A program made the position numbers and the translations under genes. The notes under the pieces are model-generated. The model was not told the origin of the DNA and did no database searches. It saw only the letters and a list, made by a program, of their open reading frames with translations. From NCBI GenBank assembly GCA_905250075.1, contig CAJNOP010000018.1, positions 186,001-250,000 on the forward strand: 64,000 nucleotides of DNA, in the 5' to 3' direction. Each line of letters starts with the position of its first letter. Position 1 is the stretch's first letter. The stretch comes from Rotaria sp. Silwood1. Taxonomy: Eukaryota > Rotifera > Eurotatoria > Philodinida > Philodinidae. Below are positions 1 to 12,423 of this stretch, one piece after another.

Positions 1-1553
1 TGCCAATAAAACATCATTGTTGATGTTATCTTGCTCGAATCGTGACAAATGCAAAATGCTGTGATAACTACAGATTATATCCAACTTAAAGAATAACCTA
101 TCATCACTTTTCAACAATTGATCAAAAAAAAAGCCTACTGTTTTTAGATACAATCGAAGAAGCATCAAGAAATATATATAGAAATATTCGAGCAAATTGG
201 CTAAATCGTATATGTATCAAGTAATCGTAGCTAATGTCATCATCACCTTTTTACTTTGGTCTATACAGGTAAAGAAAAATTGAAAAGTGATTGTATTATT
301 ATCAAGAGATTGTGTTCTTTTCTTTCTTAAAGGATGTATTAATGTACGTTAATACTTCTTTCGTCGTTTTTTTCTTCTGATGTTTGGTATGCTTCTAGTT
401 CCTAGTTTTTTTTTTTTACCTTTCTTTTTTTTCAAGCTGATATAAATACGAAAGAGAGAGCCAAAAAAAAGAAGAAAAATGCATCATAAAAATTAAACAA
501 CCGAACGAAACATTGATGACGATGAAGAAAAATAGAGGGGGGAGAGAGAAGAGAGACAGAGAGCGAGAAAGAAAGATCATCATATTTCGATCGTCAATGA
601 AAAAAGATGGATGGATGAGGGTGGTGCGGCCTTCGCTCAAAGGTGTGTACATTTATGATTTGTATGAATGAGTAAATGAATGTATGAATGAATGAATGAA
701 TGCATGAATGAATGAATGAAAAAAAAAAAGAAATCGTAACCAATGATTCATGATAAATCTATCAATATTTTTTAACATATTATGATACTTCAATAAGAAA
801 AGGATACTTTTCTCCCTGATTTATATTGATATCATATTCAATAAATATTAATAATGTATGAATTGGTGAGTCAATTCTTTCAATGTTTTTTACTTTTATA
901 ATCACTTAAACTGTGGTCTTTAGACGAACGATATATTATGTTCGAATAACAAAATTCTTAGAAAAGAAAAAAAAATCATATCGACAAGTTATTACTTATG
1001 ATTTTGTTACGACAGTAGTTAAAGATGTAAATTACAGATATGTCTTCGTACAGAGTAAATTTTGTAATATGAGTAACTAGACCGATAATGATTGTCATTG
1101 AAAAAGGCTTCGTCAAGACGGCTCATGAGTCTATATTTGATGTATATCTATAACATTTTATTTTTTTTTAACATCAATGTCATAGAAGGATGTATTTTCT
1201 TTGATGGTTGAGATTCATTTAAACGGTAGTTGAAACCTAAACTATTTATTTAGTCGCGCCCTCACTTGTCAAAATATTCATTTTCTTTTTAACAATCTCA
1301 ATTGGATTACAAGGTATTATGTCTCATTTCTTTTCTTCAAATATGCAGTCCTTTTGTTTCATTATAAATGCTTCTGTTGCTTTTTTTCTTTCAATTATCA
1401 AATAAATGCTCTTGAAACGATGTTGTTGTTTTTATGAGACGCAAAAAAATATGTCTATTTGTGCCCTTTCAGATTCATTTAAATCTTATAATATATGTAA
1501 AAATAACAACAAACACAACGGAGACAAATAATAGCAAAAACGCGACGATATCA
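1..1553. other. 5' flank of the formin gene, no gene seen
   Basis: No open frame here looks like protein. The stretch is AT-rich with poly-A and poly-T runs and an imperfect GAAT tetranucleotide repeat at about 661-720. It probably contains the promoter and 5' leader of the formin gene, but I cannot place a transcription start. Confidence 0.5.
661..720. repeat. GAAT tetranucleotide microsatellite
   Basis: The sequence repeats GAAT about twelve times with a few single-base changes (GTAA, GTAT and GCAT units). It is simple-sequence DNA with no coding sign. Confidence 0.85.
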
Positions 1554-1627
1554 TCGTCCGAATGGCAACCGGGAACAGTTTCAATACGATCAGCATTAAG
1601 TCTTGACTCATCAGAAACATTTGGGAA
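1554..1627 (+). other. Probable upstream coding exon of the formin gene (5' limit unknown)
   Basis: An open frame ending ...SIRSALSLDSSETFGK meets a GTAAAA donor at 1628 and joins in phase 0 with the exon that opens at 1691 after TTTATATTTAG. Reading through gives [17 protein letters not shown] ahead of the GBD. The same frame is open upstream to an ATG at 1434, but that part looks like non-coding AT-rich sequence, so the left edge is a guess. An acceptor such as CCCTTTCAG at 1471 is possible. Confidence 0.45.
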
Positions 1628-1711
1628 AGTAAAAAAAAAAGAACACAAATACCTATATATATATATTTAAGATATAGAATTTATATTTAGAGTATTGGAA
1701 GTCTTGAAAAA

Positions 1712-4700
1712 ATGAATCAAATGCGACCAGATGATCGAACTTTGGAAGAATTATTTCAAAAAACAATTGTAAATGATATGATTTTTCTTCTTCTTTACAT
1801 TTGACATATATTTATCTTTGTTAGGCTACAATGGATTTACCAGCTGATAAATTAAAAATGTTAAGAGAATTTCCACCTGATAAAAAATGGGATATTATAC
1901 GAGATAGAGTATGTGAAAACAAATTCATATTAATTATATCGTTTATAATATTTATTTAAAAAAAAACAAATTAGGATCAAGTTATTGCTAAGCATCCACC
2001 ACAATATTATATAGATGGTTTAAAAACATATATTCGCGGTGCTAATCTTGTACCCAAAGCATCAACTTTAGTAAGAAAATTAAAAGAAGAATGAAAAGAT
2101 CATTTTTAAATGTTTCGTTGTCTTAGAAAAAGAAACAACCAATCGAACCATCAACTCAATTACTTTCAAGTTTAGAAATTTCATTACGTACGAATAATAT
2201 TGGGTAAAAAAAAAAATTCTTTTATCATTTGATTTATTTTTAAAACAATATTTATATTTAGATGGGTACATGAATTTCTCAATTCATATAATAAAGGTCT
2301 TGATGTTTTACTTGATTATTTAATAACATCATTAGAAGTGATGCGGTAAGTAATAAATAAATATATTTTCAGTAGAATTTTTAATTTCTAAGAGATTAGA
2401 TTTGAACCTGATTATATTGAATTAAAAAATAATTCATCCATAAACAATGGACAATTTTTCTTTTGTGGTCTATTAGGGTGAGACAAAGAGCTGATACTTA
2501 GTGCACGATTTAATAAATGATAAACTAACATGTTTTGTTTATTTATTGATGAATACTAAAACAAAAATTTTTTTTTTTTTTGAACATTTTCTAGTGAAGT
2601 GGATAGTTCAAATGATATTGCTTTTTTATCAAATTCAAATGGAAATCATCATTTATTACCAATATCAATGTTAAATAATGGAAGTCATAATTATGTAGAT
2701 GAAAATTCAACTTTAAAACGTTCAACATTAGGTCGATCGGATGCTAAACGTTTACATAGAAAAATTAAAAAATATCAAATTGGTGAAGCTACTGATGATG
2801 TTAGATTATGTATTATGTGTCTTCGAGCAATTATGAATAATCAAGTGAATATAAATTTACATATTATTGAATATTTACAGTACCTCTTTAAATTATTCGA
2901 TTGAGTTTATTATCAAAAAAAATTTTTCCGCTATCATAAACACTAATAAGAATCCAAATAGTATTTTAAGTAGAGAATCTGGGTAGTTCAAAAGAAGAAA
3001 TCTAACAGCTGAAAAACTTCGTTTTCTACAGACCCTACCATGAGGAAACCGAAAGCACATTTTTAATTTAGAAAAAGTCTTGTTAGAAAAAAAAATTCTC
3101 TACTCAAGTCACTATCTGGATACTTCTTAGTATTAAAGGCAGCAAAGCAAAATTTAAAAATTAATTTAGTTGAGTAATTTGAGGAGTCCTTTTTACACGT
3201 TGAATTATCAGTAGAATGTATTGTTTTGGAAAAATTGAAAATTGAAATTGTCTATTAAAAACATACTAAGAATAAAAGACTGGTGATCCTATCTGTGTTC
3301 TCTTAGTCATTTTTACATAAATTAGAAAAAAAGGGCATAACAACTTTTCTAAGATAAAGCGCGAAAGCCTTGGTACAAAATGTTTAGAAAATTTTCGGCC
3401 AGTAAAAGATGAAACTCATCAGTAAATTTTGTGAAAACATTCAAAACAATGTCTGTCTAAAGAAAAACAGCCGTTTTGGCGTAAACCTTAGTTTACGTAC
3501 TATGTATCTTGGAACAATTTTAACTTAACTTTGCTGTAGAGCATTGAATTGTATAGAAAATGAGGTATTACAGTAAATGAAATCTCATGCATATGTTTCC
3601 ACTAAAGAGTTGATTTCTGTGGAAATCGACATTAGTAAAATAAATCGCTGTCTGAAAAATATCAAAGTTTCAAAACTTGTTACGCAAAAGTAAATAGCAT
3701 GCTTCGTAGAGCAAAGTTTGCTCAAGAAAATTAAGCCATTAAAAACTATTTTGGATTTCGAATGCGATAAATTTCAATCGACACATAAAAACGAACAAGA
3801 TAGTGTTCTATACAACCAGTATTTTTGATCTTTTGAAGCGATATTATTCTAGAGGAAAGTCCTAAACACATTTTCGGAAAGAGCGAAAAAAGTCTGATTC
3901 TAATTAACTGCTTCTATTTGTTCAAATTCAAATTGTAAAGCTTCCTCAATATCAAAAATAATTTTACTTCTCTAGTTAAATTTTGATAAAATGAAAATAT
4001 TCAATATCTTAGGTCGTTAAAAATAATTTATAATATTTTTTTTCATTTTCTAGAATGGTTTCAATCTTGTCATTCAACATCCAGCTGCCCTTAATTGTAT
4101 TACACTTAGTTTACAACATAAAAATTATCGGTAAAATCTTTTTAATCTTGTTAAATAAGTTTTGTTTTGTTAAAATTATTTATAGATGCAAATCACTTAT
4201 TTTGGAATTACTTGCTGCTGTATGTTTGGTTGAATTAGGTCATGATGTTGTATTAGCAGCATTTGATAATTTTCGAATTGTAAACCTTTCTTTTTAAAAT
4301 TTAAAATTAATAAATCAAAATTTTATTTGTATTTTTAGGTATGTCAAGAACGACATCGATTTGAAACATTAATGAAATCATTTACTCAACCATTAGAATT
4401 TAATGTTGATTATATGGTAAAATTATTTGAAAAAAATAATCGTTTCCACTTTTATTTTTATAATTTATTCATAGATTGCATGTATGCAATTTATTAATAT
4501 AATTGTACATTCAGTACAAGATATGAATTATCGTGTATATTTACAAGAAGAATTTAAATTACTTGGCCTTGATGAATGTCTGAAGAAATATTTAGAAATT
4601 CATAGCGAATGTGATCTATTTATATTACAAATTCATGCGTTTCTTGATAATTATTTTGATGTTGGTCAATTACTTGAAGATTCAGAAACAAAACAACAAG

Positions 4701-7700
4701 CAATTACAAAAGTAGCAGAATTAGAAGAACAATTAGGCATCGTAAGTTGAATATTTTGTTTTTTTAGGAATAAATTTATAATAATTTTTGTTTTTTTATT
4801 CAGACAAATGAACGAATACAAGAATTAGAAAGTGGAAATTCTAGTAAATTGGGTAAAAGAATTATTAAAGAAATTTTTTTGTTCGTATTATGTTATATGT
4901 TTTGTTTTGAAAAGCCGAATTACAAAAAGCATTAAGTTTTGCTGAAGAACAAGTGGAAAATGTTAAAGTAAGAACTTTTTTCCTCTCCTTATAAAGTGTG
5001 TCTGATGAATTCGGTTTTCTTCAATAGAAAGAACGCGATGATATTTCACATACATTAAATACATTAAGAAGAAGTCAACATGACAGAGGTATGTATTTCA
5101 TAGCGAGTGATCTAAGACTAAACAAAATTAATATCATGAAAATATTTATTTTAAGAGAACTCTTTACTTTTAGTTAGTACTTACAATTTCAAAAGGTACT
5201 CTGAGCATCGGTTCGTGACTTCTAACATTGCCAATTTTCGATCACTTTAGTTGGAGAAAAAATTTCTAATACAAACGGGAAAATTTGTGTTCCGTTTTTC
5301 TAAAAAACAAAAAAACGAATTTTCTCCTCTTTTCTTCCAGAAGATACATTGAATCGGGTTCAATTTTTTTAATAAATACTTTGGTCGAATTAGGATGCGT
5401 TTTTTTCTGTTTCAAAATGTTATTGCTACGAAATTCGCCAGCCTTTAATAAACGAGTATCATTGAAAAAACCACGTTTTTTGACAAGGTTTTCAGTATTT
5501 GCTTCTCCTGAGTTCTAGAAATGATATTTTTAAACGAAAGAAAAATTGCGCACCTCAAGTTCATTCTAGTTGTCAGAAAAAAAAATTACAACTCGAAAAA
5601 ATGAAGCATAGAGTTTTGTGAAGAGTCAAACGTCTGGTATTTTGCGGCCCCATATCTCTCTGAAGGTAACATCTAGGAATTTGAAGTCAAGGACATTTTC
5701 CGCTTAGCGATTCTCGAGAAACTCTGGAAAGGGAAGGTCACCTTAAATCGATTTGTTGTAGAAGTAGCATCGCTTCCTCAATCAGAGTATACAGTACGAA
5801 AAAAAGTTCTATTGTCTAGAGAGAATTCTATTTGTACGTTCATACTCAACTAATGTATTCTTTATCCTTTACTGTATAGTTTATGTTTAAACTATTCTTA
5901 AAGAAATCTATCGAAAAACGAAATAAATTAACTTTGTATTTTCTTTTTTATTTCTTAGGATCTTCGAATAGTTCGACATCATCAATATCATCAGCTCCTC
6001 CTGGTGCGCCTACTAGTATGTCAAATACTGTAAGCAATATACCTCCTGCTCCACCATTACCACCTCCAAGTAATTAGTAATTCATTTTTTTCTTTATCTT
6101 GCAACATTCTTTATCAATTGTAGATTTTATTCCACCACCGCCACCTCCAGGACCTGTACGTGAACATTTTTCTTTGTATTTACACTTATTTGTTGTTTTG
6201 GGTTTCTTTTAGCCTCCACCGATATCTGGTATGCCACCACCACCAGGTATGCTTGATGCCCCACCTGGTTCAATGACAATAAAAAAGAAAATTCAAACAA
6301 AATATAAATTACCTAATCTTAATTGGACATCATTAAAACCTGGACAAGTTCGTGGTACTGTTTTTTGTGAACTTGATGATGAAAAATATTTTAAAGTAAG
6401 ACTATTTTCTTTTTGTTTGATTATAAATTGAAAATTTTTTTGAAATTTTATTATTAGTTAATTGATTTTGAAACATTTGAAGAATTATTCAAAACAGGAT
6501 CTGGTCTACCAATTAATCAAGCTAATGTTAGTCCACATTTCAAACAAAAATATATTAAAATTCCAGAAAGTTTAACATTACTCGATCCACAACGACAAAG
6601 AAATTTAGGTAAAAATCAAAAAAGAAATTCATGATATTATGGAGTTTTGAATTGAATTAATCAAATTCGAAATATAATATTAGATACTACACAACTTATG
6701 AGCAAACGTTGCAATGTGTCAATACACTTTTGAGTCGAAAATCTGTGTATTATATAGGTTTTGAATATCTTGAAAGGACTTCGGATATCTAGCATGTTTC
6801 TGCTGAAATATTAAATTTTTATAAAATGTTTTACAATAATGCTGTGATTTCTCTTGGGTTCATTTGGATAATCTATTTTTCAAATTGTAACTTGAAATAT
6901 TACACCTTGAAAAGTCCCGATGAAACTAGCATATTATTAAACTTTCAGATTTTTGAGTTACTTTTATTCGTAAATATGATTATACGAAAAGGATCTTATT
7001 CTTTTTCAGTTCAATCATAGCATAAAAAGTTTAATATTTATATTTTACGATAGGAGCCACTAAGAAATAAAAGTTTTCAGAATAAACTAGTTTTAATAAA
7101 AGCTTTGTTTGTGTCATGGTTCCAAGTCGAAATTCAAGAGTTAATTTTTCAAAATGAACCAAACTCATTTCATAACTCATTAGGACCTACATAATTCACA
7201 AAGTTCCGATAGTATGACAGAAAAATATATAAAAGAAAAAAAGCTTTGAAGACACATTGAAAATAATTGAAGTTTAATAGATGTATATTAGAAAGAATAA
7301 ATGTCGAAAGGAAAAACAAATAAGAAGCTTATCATTATGATAACCTATAATATTGATAAAAAAGATTTATTGAGTAAAGAAAAACAACACGACCTTCAAG
7401 AGTGAAGGTATGAGAAAAGAGAAAGACCTCGCCAAACAATCAATCCACCTTCAACCAGAAGAAAAAAAATGTTTTAACAATTCTACTTGAGCAATCTTTT
7501 ATTACTAATCTTTTTCCATTCTAATTTTGCACATTCAATGTTTTTTTATCTTCTAAGCCTTTCGAATTACATAGGTATATACAAGCGTCCAATGTTGAAT
7601 TGAGAAAGAGATTTATGTTAAAAATCTAATTAGTTTATACATCAGTGTTATATTTGAGTTTCGATCGATGAATTGAGAGAGAAAGAGCAATGACATTCCA

Positions 7701-10700
7701 ATTAAGTCACTCCATCAAAAACATGAAAATTGAGTTAAAATACATGGAAAGATAGCCCAAGGCCTGGTCTTTCCGTAAATAACATTATTTTTTTTTCACA
7801 AACTTCTGTCATTTTCTGCTTGAAAAATGTATTATTGTCAAAAACATTTCCCTGTTTCGATCGTGCACCCCTTGAATTTTCGAAGAAGGTTTATTGTAGC
7901 CAATCGCTTTGTTATTATTATATAAAAGAGAACTCTTATAATTAGGACGCTATTTTTCAAGACGTTGACCTTTTCATCCCTATTCTCTTCTTAAAAAGCG
8001 AGAATTTCAAAACAAAAGGGCTCTGACATTCCCTGCATCCTGGTATGTTCTTTTAGACAAAAAAAAAATTAAATACATAAAATGAAAGTGCACAAAGATT
8101 TTCCATTTGCCAACTTGTATTATGTGAATGTGTCTTGAAAATATCATGATATACGGCTGAAAATTCCAGCATAATCTCTCCATATCATAATAACATGAAT
8201 AATGCACTAATATTTTTCGTTCACAAAATCTTAAATTATCAATCAAAATGTAGAAGTTTTCCAACGAAGCGTTATTTCGCATTCTAATATAATATTTTCT
8301 CTGTACAATTTTGTAATCTATATATTTATAGAACTATTCTAATTGTTAACTATTGAAATCGAAATAAAAAAAAAATACATAGATAATGTGTTAATGTTCA
8401 TTTGAAATTATAAAACAGTACAAAGTAATTTAATCTATTTTAATTTTCGTTTCGTAGGTATTGCTCGACGAAAACTTGATCTTGATGTAAATATGATATC
8501 ACGAGCATTAAATAAGTATGAATTTTAATAGATTATAATGTAATAATTTATACAATGATTAAAATTTTAGTCTTGATTTGAAAATTTTAACACCTGATAC
8601 AATTGATATTTTACAACATTTTATTCCAACTGAAGCAGAAATAAAAGCATTTACATCATATTTATCTGATGGAAAATCAGTAATGAATTTATCAGATGAA
8701 GATCAATTTCTTTATGGAGTAAATAAACGAATGTTTTTTCTTTTCATGGAATATTTTTTGTATATTTTTTTAGCTTTCAAAAATTGAAAGATTATCTCAA
8801 AAATTAAATGTTGTTTCATTTATGGCTAATTTTTACGATATTAATCAAAATTTAGCACCACAACTCAAAGCTATTATAACAGCATCATCATCATTAAAAA
8901 ATAATATAAGATTTAAAAAACTTCTTGAAGTAAAATATAAAAAATCATCATTGAAGTTTTTAAATAAATTTTTGTATTTTCGTTCATATTAGATTATACT
9001 TGCTTTTGGAAATTATATGAACAGTAGTAAACGTGGTCCAGTTTATGGTTTCAAACTAGCAAGTTTAGAAATTGTAAATACTATTTTCTAAATTGTTTAG
9101 TTTTTTTCTATGAACTATTTTGATTTTTATTAGTTAACTGATACACGTACACATGATAAACGTTTAACATTACTTCATTTTATTGTTCAAACAATTGAAG
9201 ATCGATTTCCTGATACATCACATTTTGATACTGATCTACAAGCCGTTGAAAAAGCTGCACAAGGTAATGAAAAATTTTGTTGTAAAAGACTGTAGAACTT
9301 TTCGAGTTAGTTCTGGTCTGAAATTTTCTTACCCGACACTCTCTAGCCGTTTGAGAAACACGTAGGATGTGCTAGTCACTGTTTACAAAAATAATGGAAA
9401 AAAGCATGTCGTATCTTCGGCATGACTATTCAATTCCAATTTAATAGATTTCATTGAAAGTATTAAAGTACGGTTCGACAATAGCGAATAATTGGACCCA
9501 TCAATGAGGTCATTGTTTCGATTTAAGAGAAAATGGTTTTATTTTTCTGTTTGTTGCCATGATTCAATGAAGTTTGTCAAGTGAATAAGAAACTCATCGC
9601 TATAAAAAAGAAATTTAATGAGAATGAGAATTTTGTGTTCATCGCTCTCTATAATTGAAAATAATGTTATCATGAACTTTTCTTTTGTATTTTCTTATGT
9701 AGCTTGATGAACTTTGTCTAATCATGATAAAATAAGAGAAAAATATGTATACAGCATTGCTTTAAATTAATTTGTAAAATACGTCAGTCTATTGGTAAAA
9801 TTGGTTATTTTCGAGTTTCATATGGTAATTGTATAAAAATCGTGCTAATAGCCTTTTCATCATAGAATATAATTCTCAATGAAATCTCTATGGAATCAAA
9901 ATATGAAACATGATTTGATTAATATTGTCATAAATGACATTTTAACATGTTTCTTTTGTCTATATGAAATAGTACTTGCTGTAGTCAATTATTATGTTCT
10001 ATGTGATGTGATGAGATACAATGTAAAGATTTGATCACCTTTAATTTCTTCTACTGAAACATATCTGTGTAAGAATCTATTGAGTTCTTTAATTATTAAT
10101 AATACAGATAATGTTAAGAATAAAGTATATGTTTGATAAAATTTCACTATCAAATATTCTGAATCATTTTTATAATATTAAAAGTTTTTGATCGATATGT
10201 GCTTTTTTTATTTATTCATTGTATAAGGTTAAATAATTAAGTTGGAATAAAACACATTTTTCTATTTTTATTCTCTTTTTTATTTTGAATATATTATTAT
10301 CACTTTCATACTTATAGAAAGATCTTTACTATTAATGATACCATAGAAAATATTGTCGCTCCATTCATCTAGAAATATGAAAGTTTTCATGTATTTTTCT
10401 AGTAAAATTTTCTACAAAATGCTTATATTTTCCAGTAATAGTAATTTGTTTCTCTGGAAAAATCGAATAGATATGTAGATCAGTCGAAAACAAAAAACAA
10501 CTTACTCCCTCATGAAATATAATTTCTACAGTTATAAAATTTAATTATTGAATCAATTTCTTTTGTAATAGATAGAGCTTAAAATATCGTACTAGTTTTG
10601 TTATTTCATTATTTGACTTTGTTTTCTCTACGATCAATTATATACTATGGATAGAGCGTTACAATAGCTAAGAAAATATATGTAAATTGTTGAAAAATTT

Positions 10701-12423
10701 TGCTTTGATAATAAGAAGCAAAGTGCAAAATAATAAAAAAAGAAGAAAACAATAATTAGTATCCAAGTTAAATAATTCAATCAAAACAAGAAACTTTTTG
10801 TAAGATCAAAGCTTTTTTTTTCATAGGAAGTGTACCATGAGCTCTATAATTTCAGCTTAAAGGTAACTTCTAGTAAGAGTTTTTTTTTGCTTTCCGATAA
10901 GAGAATACCGATTCATACTTTTGAAAAACAATTCTAGAAGAGTAGAAATAGCATTTCAAAAAAAAAAAAATGAGTAAATTATTTTTTTGGACTACCTGAT
11001 AAATAAATTTCTTTGTGTCTAATTATGTCACATAGTATTATACTAATGAATTGTTCTGTCATATGCTAATTGACATAAGCCATCGTATTTGTTAATCAAA
11101 AAAAAAAAAAGGACAAAATTTAGAAAAACAGTCCGATACTAATATATCGTGATTGATTATATTAACTCAAGACATTGATGTGTTCAATAAGGTCTATACG
11201 TTCTTTTAACTGTATGTTTTTTATTTTCAGTATCATTGGAAAATGTTCAAATTGATGTACAAGATCTAACACGTGGTTTAGATAATGCCAAAAAAGAACT
11301 TGTCATACGACAAACAATGAAGGTTTTTTCAATGATTATTTTTTTAAGAAAAATATTTTCTTTGAATTTATTTTCAGAATGTTGAAATACGTTCATTAGA
11401 AGAATTTATTAATATAGTTCAAGATAAAATTGATCGTTTAGTAAAAGATGCTAAATTAGCACAAGATGCATTTAATCAATGCGTAGAATATTTTGGTAGA
11501 AACAAAAAAAAGAAAAGAAAATTATGATAAATTATTCTTTTTTCTTTTGAATTCAAGGTGAAGCACCACGTACACAAAGTCCATCAAATTTTTTTTCAAT
11601 ATTTGTTAAATTTCAACGAGCATATCAAGTATGTTTATTATTGAGTTGTCAAATAATTTTTTTTTTTTTTAATGAACATTTTGTTTTTTTCTTATTCTTC
11701 AGCAAGCACGTAATGAAAATGAAGAACGAAAACGTTTAGCTCGTGAAGCTGCTGCCACACTTGATCGACCAAATAAACGTCAAATAATGAAACGTACACA
11801 GGTAAAATTGATTACTTTATATAATGTAAAATTTATAAAAACAAAACACGTAAATCGAGCAGGGAAATGATCATATGACACATCAGGTAATCAGTACATT
11901 TTTATTTTACGCTTGTGGTATCTAATTTACTTTTTTCTCTGTTCAACAAACCCCTTGTTTTTTTTTTATTTTCATTTTTGTTTGACTTTGCTTTCATAAA
12001 AATTGATTTATTATAATTATTTGTGTCTTTTTTTGTTTTAAATTAGTTTGTGATTTGTATTTATGTTTTTTTTTGTAGGAAGAATTATTAAATGAACTGA
12101 AAGGTCGAAAAGAAGCAATCAAAGATCAAAAACTAATAAAACGTGAAGCATTAACAGATGGAACTATTGAAACCTTATTAGATGGTAAGTGAAGACTTTC
12201 ATTTTGTAGAAAGATAAAAATAGATTTGAAATTGAAAATTTTCTTTTTTTTTTATTATTATTATTTAGACTTAAAGAAAGCACCATATTTACGTGCTGAT
12301 GCGGCTCGTCGAAATCGTCGTAAAACTCAAGAACTTATGAAACAAATTAGTCGTGATGTTCTTGCCGGCACTAATAATGGAATAAACACTAATAACAATA
12401 CACCAACTGAAGTTCATTTTTAA
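1712..12423 (+). CDS. FMNL: Formin-like protein, FMNL class (GBD/FH3-FH1-FH2-DAD)
   Basis: Actin nucleator and elongation factor, normally controlled by Rho-family GTPases. Exons: 1712-1768, 1825-1908, 1975-2070, 2127-2203, 2262-2345, 2400-2477, 2595-2844, 4054-4130, 4186-4279, 4339-4416, 4475-4741, 4804-4852, 4915-4967, 5028-5088, 5959-6069, 6124-6155, 6213-6395, 6458-6608, 8458-8515, 8571-8718, 8774-8929, 8993-9073, 9134-9263, 11231-11322, 11378-11495, 11558-11628, 11703-11801, 12079-12184, 12269-12423. They join in one frame to 1,031 residues. The N-terminal half matches the FMNL GBD/FH3 ([41 protein letters not shown]). Exons at 5959-6300 encode the proline-rich FH1. FH2 starts at about residue 540 and includes [18 protein letters not shown]. 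The DAD region lies near [19 protein letters not shown] at the end. The true start is uncertain: an in-phase upstream exon ending at 1627 (...SLDSSETFGK) probably adds residues, so an N-terminal MG myristoylation signal cannot be judged. Donors at 11323 and 4853 are weak. Confidence 0.93.
11863..11886 (+). other. Candidate 24-nt in-frame cassette microexon in the formin gene
   Basis: In the intron between the exons at 11703-11801 and 12079-12184, a 24-nt stretch flanked by AG and GTAATC would insert eight residues (GNDHMTHQ) in phase 0 just upstream of the DAD segment. The acceptor lacks a polypyrimidine tract, so this may be chance. FMNL formins are known to be alternatively spliced near the C-terminus. 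Confidence 0.25.

Noticed and set aside
5285..5518. 77-residue frame in the formin gene
   Set aside because: It lies inside the intron 5089-5958 and has no features beyond a chance AT-rich frame.
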